NCBI GenBank assembly: GCA_963839525.1
Contig: CAWIVJ010000005.1
Location: forward strand, 310,001-374,000
Length of the DNA: 64,000 bases
DNA from: CAWIVJ01 sp963839525
GTDB taxonomy: Bacteria; Cyanobacteriota; Vampirovibrionia; Gastranaerophilales; Gastranaerophilaceae
Direction: 5' to 3'
The translations under genes were made by a program, and so were the position numbers. Shown in pieces: positions 51,787-59,181 of this stretch. How positions within the stretch are numbered: the first letter of the stretch is position 1; every line of letters starts with the position of its first letter. Under the pieces are notes generated by a model. The model saw only the letters and a list, made by a program, of their open reading frames with translations, was not told where the DNA came from and made no database searches.

Positions 51787-51803
51787 ACTTTTTCTCTTTC
51801 TTA

Positions 51804-52709
51804 TTACTTATCTGTATCTAAATCATAATTCAAATCAGGCATCATGGAATTCATTATAATGGCCTGCATTACTTGAGGCGAATAATTGTTTTTTCCGTCT
51901 TTATTCTGGGTAAGCATAAATGGAAGCATATTTAACATGGCGTTACTTTCCTGTGATTGATTGTTATTTCCCATAAGCGCTTTAAGCTGCATTAGTTCCT
52001 GATTTTGATAATTTATATTTTTAATGTTTGAATTATCATGTTCCATTGGACTTGTAGAGTAATTAATTCCTGCATCGTTAAGGACTTGTAAAGCCTGCTG
52101 AATTTCTTTTTCAGAAGGTTTGTTTTGAGCTATTTTAATGTTATCTTGTAAATCCATAGATTTTTGTCTTGAATAATCCTTAAATTTTTTAAAACTATAG
52201 TCATCTAATTCTCTATCCTTATTTATATCATATCTAAGGTTATCTAAGCGTCTTTGTCTAAAATCCTGTCTTACTGATTGAGATAAACCGTCAATTGGAG
52301 GAGACGCAATAAATTTATCCAGTTCTGAAATATCTGCTTGGTTAAGTGAACCTGAATTGAAACTGCATTGTTCAGGTGTTTCTAAACATTTTTTTCCTGT
52401 TGATGCATAATCAACTAACCTTGGTCCGGAGTTTAATTTTAAAACTTTAGAATAAAATTCTATAGCCTTATCTTTCTTCCCTGTCTGAACGTAAGATATA
52501 GCTAAGTAATAATTAGCTATGGGATTTGATGGATTATTTTTAATAATATTTTGACAATCTTGTAAGCACCCGGTATAATTTCCTGTTTTATATTTTTTAA
52601 TTGCAATCTTAAGATCATTACTTAAATAGTTATTTTGTGCAAAAACACAAGAATATAACTGAAGTAAAAAAACTATAACGGTAGTTAAGCAAATTAGTTT
52701 CTTTTTCAT
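51804..52709 (-). CDS. Exported TPR protein
   Basis: A 301-aa protein with a Sec signal peptide (MKKKLICLTTVIVFLLQLYS, cleavage after VFA near residue 24). TPR units lie at 30-100 (KYKTGNYTGCLQDCQNIIKN, NPIANYYLAISYVQTGKKDK, AIEFYSKVLKLNS). The C-terminal half is Asn/Gln-rich and disordered. It lies 17 nt upstream of fliW, so it may be first in that transcript, though the link to CsrA/FliW is unproven. Confidence 0.7.
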   Translation of the reverse strand: MKKKLICLTTVIVFLLQLYSCVFAQNNYLSNDLKIAIKKYKTGNYTGCLQDCQNIIKNNPSNPIANYYLAISYVQTGKKDKAIEFYSKVLKLNSGPRLVDYASTGKKCLETPEQCSFNSGSLNQADISELDKFIASPPIDGLSQSVRQDFRQRRLDNLRYDINKDRELDDYSFKKFKDYSRQKSMDLQDNIKIAQNKPSEKEIQQALQVLNDAGINYSTSPMEHDNSNIKNINYQNQELMQLKALMGNNNQSQESNAMLNMLPFMLTQNKDGKNNYSPQVMQAIIMNSMMPDLNYDLDTDK

Positions 52710-52841
52710 ACAAGGCTTCCTCTTAACCTAATTTTAATTGTTAATAACAAAAAATCAAACTACATATATTAATTATAATGCATAAATGGCATATTAATCT
52801 GCATTAAATAGATGATTTTTAAAATGAAATGTTTAAATTAA

Positions 52842-53798
52842 TTATAATATTGCCGCCAAAATCATCAATAAAATAGCACCTACTTGCATTGCCGTCGCTG
52901 TATGTTTGGCAAATTTATTACTATCATATTTTTTTGAAGACTTTTTTGCCTGATAAGCACTTGCAATTCTGTCAAGGCGGGTTTGTTCATCATCTCCCGT
53001 AAATGTTGAATTAAATACTTTTAACTCTAATCTTATTAATCTGTTTGCAAGCACGTCATCAGGATGAGACTTCCTTAAGATTTTCTTTTCTAAATTCGCA
53101 AGGGGAATTGATATATCAGAATCGCCATAATAATTTTCTAAAATACTGTCATTCGTATTGAAATCAGGTACTTGAGGTCCATAATTTCCAAGCAGTCCTC
53201 CATAATTTTTGGGGAATTTTTTAGTTATATCATCGGGAATATATATATTTTCATTATTTTCTTCCGGTTGAATTTGAGCAAGCGTTTCAGGCATAATTGC
53301 TAATTTTAATCTTCTGACTCGTGAATTTAGGTCATCACTATAAGTTTTTTTTAAAACTTTTTGTTCCAACTTTGCTAATCTTTGGTTTATTTCCATTGTT
53401 TTAAATTCTTTATTAAAAACATTCTTTTCCATACTGTTTACTATGGGATAATTTACACTGCTATCAGCTTTTGGGATAGATTCTTTATTATTATTATTTT
53501 CATCTTCTGTAAATGTATCTTTTTTAGGTTCAATTTCCTGTCCTATCAAATCTGCGGACAAATCTTTTGATAATTTGTTTACTCTTTGCTGTATAGACTT
53601 TGAAGATGCCGAACCATAGACTATTTCTTCTATTCTCTTTAATCTGGCAGCATCGTTCTGTGCTGCGTAATCAAATCCGAAAAGAGATTTCTCCATTCTT
53701 GTAAGCGTATCGGAAAATTGGCTTTGAGCTTGACAGTTATTCCACCCTCCCAATAGCAAAGAACAAAATATAAGAATGAATATCCCAAATCGTTTCAT
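52842..53798 (-). CDS. Exported protein with repeated 'EK..V...D..R..RLE' units
   Basis: A 318-aa protein. A Sec signal peptide ends about residue 24 (LLLGGWNNCQAQS). Four imperfect units follow: RMEKSLFGFDYAAQNDAARL, SMEKNVFNKEFKTMEINQRL, LEQKVLKKTYSDDLNSRVRR, and LEKKILRKSHPDDVLANRLI with LELKVFNSTFTGDDEQTRLD. A C-terminal transmembrane helix (ATAMQVGAILLMILAAIL) closes the protein. Similar 'RLExxVFG' repeats occur in cyanobacterial surface proteins I recall, function unknown. The C-terminal TM suggests inner-membrane anchoring. Confidence 0.65.
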   Translation of the reverse strand: MKRFGIFILIFCSLLLGGWNNCQAQSQFSDTLTRMEKSLFGFDYAAQNDAARLKRIEEIVYGSASSKSIQQRVNKLSKDLSADLIGQEIEPKKDTFTEDENNNNKESIPKADSSVNYPIVNSMEKNVFNKEFKTMEINQRLAKLEQKVLKKTYSDDLNSRVRRLKLAIMPETLAQIQPEENNENIYIPDDITKKFPKNYGGLLGNYGPQVPDFNTNDSILENYYGDSDISIPLANLEKKILRKSHPDDVLANRLIRLELKVFNSTFTGDDEQTRLDRIASAYQAKKSSKKYDSNKFAKHTATAMQVGAILLMILAAIL

Positions 53799-54424
53799 AA
53801 GAACCTCATTTTCAGAATATTAACCTTTACCATAAAAAACCATTACTCAATGTCTTTATTCAAAAAAGAACGTATTAAGCATAAATTCGTAGGAAGAAAG
53901 TAGTATGAAAAATTTAGATAATAATACTATTTAGCAGATAAAAGAATAAAAAAATAATCTTTAAAATTTTTAATTAAAATATATTTTGCTAAAAAATTAT
54001 AACAACTTTACTAATATTCACAAATATTGATAAGAAATATAATAAATAGGCTATGGATATAGAATCTGCATTAATTAAAAAATCACAAACCCATTACATA
54101 ATTAATCCTGATTTATGTGGAGGTAAAATAATAAATATATAAGTTGTTCAGTATCTTATTTAAAAACGGACTTACACCCTGAAATTTTTAAAAAAGTCTA
54201 TCATTACTGGTTTAAGATTGCAAACTCAAATCCTTATGAACAAAATAATAATATAATGTATTGTACAGATCCTTTTGCTACGATTGTTGATGAAAGAATT
54301 CAGGCAATTCCCTGTTAAGTTTATGGTATTTGTGTTTAAAAAGCTTGCTATCCCTATTGAAGAATTAGCATATAATGCCAAAATCTAAAAAAATACCAGT
54401 AAAATTACTATTATCAGGGAAATT
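53799..54424. other. Gene-poor stretch with remnants
   Basis: About 630 nt without an intact gene. It holds the frameshifted remnant at 54053-54318, an AT-rich upstream part, and a 21-codon frame near 54323. No RNA gene or long repeat is recognised. Confidence 0.4.
54053..54318 (+). pseudogene. Frameshifted remnant of a small protein
   Basis: ATG 54053 gives MDIESALIKKSQTHYIINPD followed by LCGGKIINI and a stop; another frame then reads SCSVSYLKTDLHPEIFKKVY, HYWFKIANSNPYEQNNNIMY, CTDPFATIVDERIQAIPC to TAA 54316. The two parts look like one protein of about 85-90 aa broken by one frameshift in an AT-rich run. No family is recognised. Confidence 0.4.
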
Positions 54425-54523
54425 ATGATAAAACACAATTTAGAGAAGATTGCTGTCGAAACTACAATATTCACTATTTATATTTTGACTTCTGTATTTT
54501 TTATATTTGCCCTCAAAGGCTAA
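54425..54523 (+). CDS. Small single-pass membrane protein, 32 aa
   Basis: ATG 54425 is preceded at good spacing by AGGGAAATT. The 32-aa product is MIKHNLEKIAVETTIFTIYI followed by LTSVFFIFALKG: a short charged N-terminus and one hydrophobic helix of about 18 residues. It lies 73 nt upstream of plsC. Small single-pass proteins of this kind often regulate membrane enzymes, but the size leaves chance as an alternative. Confidence 0.4.
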   Translation: MIKHNLEKIAVETTIFTIYILTSVFFIFALKG

Positions 54524-54596
54524 TAATAAGTTTTGTTATATTCAATTAGCAGTTTTTTTAAAAAGATAGTATACTCTTAGAAAGACTGAAGGAGTT

Positions 54597-55295
54597 ATGG
54601 CAAAAACAGAAACAAAGACCGATAAAGAAAAAACGCAAGAAGTGAAAAAATATATGGTAAGAACCGTTAAGGATTTCAATTGGTTAAGACGTCTTTGGCA
54701 ATTTATAGTTATAAAATTTTGGTATGGGCTTAGCTTCAGGTTTATATATCGCTTTGAGGTTTATGGCAAGGAAAATATCCCTAAAAACAATAATTATATT
54801 GTAGTCGGAAACCATCTTTCAACATTAGATCCACTGCTGATTGTAAACATTATGCCGAACCCTGTTTCATATCTGGCTAAAAAAGAGCTTTTTTACCACC
54901 CCTTTATTAAGGTTATGCTTGATTGGCTGGGGGCAATTGCAATAGACAGAGAAAATGTCGGACTTTCGACAATTAAATCTGCAAAATCAGTAAAAAATAC
55001 AAAGAAATGGGTTTTAGGGCTTTTCCCTCAGGGGACAAGAGAAAAGGGAAATGAAATTCGTAATATAACAAAAGGTTTCATAGGACTTGCAAAAGCCACA
55101 AAATGCAACATTTTGCCTATAGGCATTATCGGAACAGACAAGCCGAAAATAATGCCTTTTACCGGAAAAATTATCGTAAAAATAGGAAAAATAATTGAAC
55201 ATTCAGGCAGCCAAGACGAAATGCTAAACAAATGGACAAAGTCCATTCAAGAATTGACAGGATTTAAATACGCTCCTGAAGTTTCACCTGAATAA
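54597..55295 (+). CDS. plsC: 1-acyl-sn-glycerol-3-phosphate acyltransferase
   Basis: A 232-aa membrane-associated acyltransferase: the catalytic HX4D is NHLSTLD; the glycerolphosphate motif is LFPQGTREKG (PQGTR rather than PEGTR); ITKGFIGLAKATKCNILPIGI follows. It converts lysophosphatidic acid to phosphatidic acid, downstream of PlsX. The ATG follows GAAGGAG. A charged N-terminus of about 25 aa precedes the domain. Confidence 0.9.
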   Translation: MAKTETKTDKEKTQEVKKYMVRTVKDFNWLRRLWQFIVIKFWYGLSFRFIYRFEVYGKENIPKNNNYIVVGNHLSTLDPLLIVNIMPNPVSYLAKKELFYHPFIKVMLDWLGAIAIDRENVGLSTIKSAKSVKNTKKWVLGLFPQGTREKGNEIRNITKGFIGLAKATKCNILPIGIIGTDKPKIMPFTGKIIVKIGKIIEHSGSQDEMLNKWTKSIQELTGFKYAPEVSPE

Positions 55296-55359
55296 CAGAT
55301 ATAAATATAGATTTTTGCTGTCTAAACTATATCCGCCACCATCTTTTATCTCTCATTTT

Positions 55360-55515
55360 TTATTTCTGATTTTTTTCAAGTATTTTAATAACGTGTTCAT
55401 GAGAAATCGGTGGACTATAATTATCACTATGTCCTTTCATTCCGGGTGAGCAAAATATAGCATTAATTACTGCTTCTTCAGTTGATTCTATAACAGCTTC
55501 ATAACGTTTGAACAT
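55360..55515 (-). pseudogene. Possible C-terminal remnant of a P1/DmpA-type (S58) peptidase
   Basis: A 51-codon frame (MFKRYEAVIESTEEAVINAI, FCSPGMKGHSDNYSPPISHE, HVIKILEKNQK). The ESTEEAVINAI part strongly recalls the end of S58 peptidases, where VEATEEAIxNAL is conserved. The catalytic N-terminal half is missing, so this is a stub of a lost gene or a coincidence. The rest of the 365-nt gap between plsC and the hydrolase shows nothing. Confidence 0.45.
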
Positions 55516-55660
55516 ATAACATTACGCCTGTTACTTTTCATTTCGCTATGTGGTTAAAAAATTTTGCGATATTACTATTTCTATATTTTAATCATAATTA
55601 CAAATTAGAAAAAATTTTAAAATAAAGCCATAATACTGTTTTAAAAGGAAAAGTTTAATA

Positions 55661-56407
55661 ATGTCAGAAAATTACGAAGAATTATATTTAACAACGTCAG
55701 ATAAAATAAAAATTGCCATAAACCACTATAAAAAAGAGAAAAAATATGTTCTAATTATTGCCCCCGGCTGGACTATGAGCAAAGATAGCAAATTTATTAA
55801 TGAAATTGCAAAACTCTTTGCAAAATCATTTGATGTTATTTCTCTGGATTTTAGAGGTCACGGCAAAAGTTCAGGTTTATATACTTTTACAAACAAAGAA
55901 ATCAAAGATTTAGAATCAGTCACAAGTTATGCGAAAAAAAATTATGAAAAAGTTTACTTATTGGGATTTTCTTTAGGCGGTGCAATATCAATTATACATA
56001 ATACAACTAAAAAAAATGTAGATGGGCTTATAACCGTATCTGCACCGCATAGCTTCAACAGAATAAAAAATTATATGTGGATAAAAGATTTTTTCAAAAA
56101 TCCTTTTAAAAAATATGAATTTAAAAGATGGATTACTGTACGCCCAAGTCCGATTATAAGCAAGAAAGTCAAACCGATTGATGTCATTGATAAACTTAGT
56201 GTCCCAACATTGTTTATAGCAGGGGATTCAGATACGATAACACATCCTGACGATACAAAAAGCTTATTTGACAAAGCAACATGTAAAAAACAATTTAAAT
56301 TATTTAAAAACTGCAACCATGCAGAAGATTTAATCTATCAGGAAAAAGAGAAATTTACAAATACTTGTATAGATTGGCTGACACAGCATCAATATAAATA
56401 TGAATAA
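55661..56407 (+). CDS. Alpha/beta hydrolase
   Basis: A 248-aa soluble hydrolase. Nucleophile Ser104 in LLGFSLGGAI, catalytic Asp near AGDSDTITHPDD and His in NCNHAED; LDFRGHGKSSG precedes. This is the serine-hydrolase group often called lysophospholipase-like. No signal peptide. Substrate unknown. AAAAGGAAAAGTTTAAT precedes ATG 55661. Stand-alone. Confidence 0.85.
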   Translation: MSENYEELYLTTSDKIKIAINHYKKEKKYVLIIAPGWTMSKDSKFINEIAKLFAKSFDVISLDFRGHGKSSGLYTFTNKEIKDLESVTSYAKKNYEKVYLLGFSLGGAISIIHNTTKKNVDGLITVSAPHSFNRIKNYMWIKDFFKNPFKKYEFKRWITVRPSPIISKKVKPIDVIDKLSVPTLFIAGDSDTITHPDDTKSLFDKATCKKQFKLFKNCNHAEDLIYQEKEKFTNTCIDWLTQHQYKYE

Positions 56408-56582
56408 AAGAGTTATTGTTCTTTGTTATAAGTTAAACTTAAAAAATATATCAATATTGCAAATGGTTATATTTTATCTGCAGTATTTAAAAATAAATAG
56501 TCAGTCTTATATAAATATTAGCCAAATTATTAATGAAAATCTTGTTTGAATATGAATAAATAATATTGAAAGGAGATAAATT

Positions 56583-56795
56583 ATGTTTAAATTTTTAAAA
56601 ATAACTTCTTATATTCTGGTTTTAATCGGTGCACTAAATTGGGGTCTGATTGGTTTATTTGATTTTAATTTAGTTACTTTTATTTTTGGTGAAATGACAG
56701 CATTAACAAGGCTAGTTTACATATTAGTCGGCGTAAGCGCATTAATATCTGCAATAACCGTTTCTGCTTGCTGTTCAAAAAAAGAAAATATGTAG
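56583..56795 (+). CDS. DUF378 family membrane protein
   Basis: A 70-aa protein with two transmembrane helices: FLKITSYILVLIGALNWGLI, GLFDFNLVTFIFG, and LTRLVYILVGVSALISAITV. The LNWGLIGLFDFNLV block is the DUF378 signature. Function unknown. GAAAGGAGATAAATT precedes the ATG. Closed by a good terminator. Confidence 0.9.
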   Translation: MFKFLKITSYILVLIGALNWGLIGLFDFNLVTFIFGEMTALTRLVYILVGVSALISAITVSACCSKKENM

Positions 56796-56824
56796 ATTAT
56801 TTTAATTGTTAAAATTGACTCTTT

Positions 56825-56860
56825 ACAAGGTGGATTTAATAATCCACCTTGTAGTTTTTT
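56825..56860 (+). terminator. Terminator of the DUF378 gene
   Basis: A perfect 12-bp stem ACAAGGTGGATT / AATCCACCTTGT around a TAAT loop, followed by a T6 run. Confidence 0.88.
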
Positions 56861-56992
56861 AAAAAAAGAGGACGGATTTCAAATTTTTTATACAAGAAAT
56901 TCCATCTATTGATTAATCCTATTTATCTCCACTTGAGTAATTTCTTTTGTTTATATTTATTATAAGAATAAATATAAGAGAGTGAGGAAATT

Positions 56993-59023
56993 GTGATAAA
57001 AAAATCTTTTTTAATTGCTTCTGTTGCAATTTTTTTGAATTTTTGTATAAATAGCCCATCTTTTGCTATAGAAGAATCAAAATTACAAAATAAGTATCCT
57101 GATTATGCTTACGAATTCTGTGGAAAAGATAAATGTGAAAAGTTTAATCGAAAACTTTTTATATTTAATTTAAAGTTAAACAAATATGTACTCCGTCCTG
57201 TTAATATTGTTTGGGCTTCTGTTATGCCGAAGTATGGAATAGATAGGTTCAAAAATGCTTATAATAATATCAATTACCCCATAAGGCTTATGAGTTGTTT
57301 ATTTCAGAAAGATTTTAAATCTTCGGGAACAGAGACTGTAAGATTTTTAACAAATACCACAATAGGATTAGGCGGACTTTATGACCCTGCAAAGAAAGTA
57401 TTTAAAATCGAGCCCAGACAAGAAGATATGGGGCAAGTTCTTACTCATTACAAGGTTAAAAAAGGTCCTTATCTTGTTTTGCCTGTTGTACATGGAAATT
57501 TAAGATCACTTGCAGGCCAATTATTAGATTGTGCTTTTAAACCTTTTTCTTATATACCGATTGCCGGAGGAATAGTTAATGCAGCTTTCTTTGTAAATAA
57601 TACGACTTCCATGCAGCCGCTAATAAAAAAATTAGAAACTACTTATGCTGATCCATATGAAATAGTAAAACAAATTGATGGTATTGAAAGATATATTAAA
57701 AATTCAAATCTTGATAGAAAAGAAGTTCTAATGGAAAAAACAGCTTCCCAAAATATTATTGAAATCAGTAATGTTTCGGTTAACCCTGATTTGAAACCTG
57801 ATATTAAACTTAATAATTATAATCCTCAAACTCCTTTAATCGATTCCATGCGTACAGCATTGTTTGATAATAAAGATTTGGGCAAATCCATATGGACAGA
57901 AACATCTGTTTGGAACAGAAACTTTAAAAAGAAAATTAAAATTTCATCTGTAAGAATAAATAGTACTCGTCCTAAATACAATTATCGTTATATTTTACAG
58001 AAAAAGAAAACTTCTCCTGTCGCTATTATTTTTCCTTCAATTGGTGAAGGAATCATGGCAGATAAATCAACTGTTCTGGCAAAGATTTTATATGATGAGG
58101 GCTATTCGGTTGTAATCGAAGGAAGCCCTTGCAATTGGGAATTTGTTAAAAGTATGCCTGAAGGTTATAAGCCTGGTGCGCCTTCTCAAGACGCAAAGTA
58201 TCTGAGAATGGTAACTTCTAAAATACTTGATAAGCTCCAGAATAAAAAATCACATAAATTTAGTAAAAAAATTATCGTAGGAAGTTCATTTGGGGGGTTA
58301 ACAACTCTTTTTGTTGCTGCACAGGAAGAAAATGAAAATACGCTGGACATTTCACATTACATTTCTATAAATCCTCCTATTGAAATATTTTTTGCTCTAA
58401 AACAGCTTGACAAATATTGTCAAGACTGGAAAAAAGATCCTTCGGACATAAAATTAAAAGCTGCAATTACAGCAGAAAAAGTAGTACAGGCGGTTCAAAA
58501 TATTTCTGATAAAAAAAATACTGATAACAAATGTGAACCTTTATCTTTTACTGATGATGAAGCCAAGCTAATAGTTGGTTTTATTATGAAGCAAAAATTA
58601 TCAGATGTAATTTTTGCAATTGAAAACGGTTCAAGATCTAAAAAGTGCAATTTATATGAAACAATTAACAAGATGAGTTTTTATGATTATGCGCAAAAAT
58701 ATCTTCTTGTAAACCAAAATAAATCGTTGGATCAATTTGATTATGAAACGGGTTTACATTCTTTGACAGATTTTTTGCAAAAAAGCAACAAATATAAAAT
58801 CTACCATTCTCTTGACGATTATTTTGTAAATACAGAACAATTAGTCTGGCTAAAAACACAATCTAATGGTAAATCAGTTTTCTTTAGTAACGGTTCTCAT
58901 TTGGGTTTTATGTATAGAAAAGAATTTATTGACGAATTTAAAAAAGAAATCAAACTAACAAACACTGCAACACCTGCAACACAAGATAAAGCCACAACGC
59001 AAGATAAAGGCGGTGGCTTATAG
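56993..59023 (+). CDS. MlaA-domain protein fused to an alpha/beta-hydrolase-like domain
   Basis: A 676-aa exported protein. A signal peptide (IASVAIFLNFCINSPSFA) ends near residue 25 without a lipobox. Residues about 45-245 are an MlaA/VacJ domain: KFNRKLFIFNLKLNKYVLRP, FLTNTTIGLGGLYDPAKK, GQVLTHYKVKKGPYLVLPV. MlaA proteins are outer-membrane lipoproteins that retrieve phospholipids. Residues about 330-660 resemble an alpha/beta hydrolase with GSSFGG (Ser432), an acidic residue near LDDYF and His in NGSHLGF. GTG 56993 is preceded by GAGGAAATT. No other mla gene is nearby. The fusion and the missing lipid anchor are unusual. Confidence 0.8.
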   Translation: MIKKSFLIASVAIFLNFCINSPSFAIEESKLQNKYPDYAYEFCGKDKCEKFNRKLFIFNLKLNKYVLRPVNIVWASVMPKYGIDRFKNAYNNINYPIRLMSCLFQKDFKSSGTETVRFLTNTTIGLGGLYDPAKKVFKIEPRQEDMGQVLTHYKVKKGPYLVLPVVHGNLRSLAGQLLDCAFKPFSYIPIAGGIVNAAFFVNNTTSMQPLIKKLETTYADPYEIVKQIDGIERYIKNSNLDRKEVLMEKTASQNIIEISNVSVNPDLKPDIKLNNYNPQTPLIDSMRTALFDNKDLGKSIWTETSVWNRNFKKKIKISSVRINSTRPKYNYRYILQKKKTSPVAIIFPSIGEGIMADKSTVLAKILYDEGYSVVIEGSPCNWEFVKSMPEGYKPGAPSQDAKYLRMVTSKILDKLQNKKSHKFSKKIIVGSSFGGLTTLFVAAQEENENTLDISHYISINPPIEIFFALKQLDKYCQDWKKDPSDIKLKAAITAEKVVQAVQNISDKKNTDNKCEPLSFTDDEAKLIVGFIMKQKLSDVIFAIENGSRSKKCNLYETINKMSFYDYAQKYLLVNQNKSLDQFDYETGLHSLTDFLQKSNKYKIYHSLDDYFVNTEQLVWLKTQSNGKSVFFSNGSHLGFMYRKEFIDEFKKEIKLTNTATPATQDKATTQDKGGGL

Positions 59024-59049
59024 CCAAATATAATAAAAATTTAGTTAGT

Positions 59050-59180
59050 TGAGCTTACGGAAAAAGTCCCACGTTCATAACCCTGAATTTATCTCAGAGC
59101 AGCAAAGTTGCCTGCTGATACGATGCTGAAACAAGTTCAGCATGAAATTTATTTGTTTTAGGACTTTTTCCGTAAGCTCA
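59050..59180. mobile_element. 131-bp MITE with 20-bp terminal inverted repeats and target duplication
   Basis: TGAGCTTACGGAAAAAGTCC (59050-59069) and its exact reverse complement (59161-59180) bound a 91-nt middle that contains a copy of the GTCAT-type palindrome. Directly outside both ends is GTTAGT, consistent with a 6-bp target duplication. No transposase is encoded. It ends next to the stop codon of the MFS gene (59182). Confidence 0.8.
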
Positions 59181-59181
59181 G

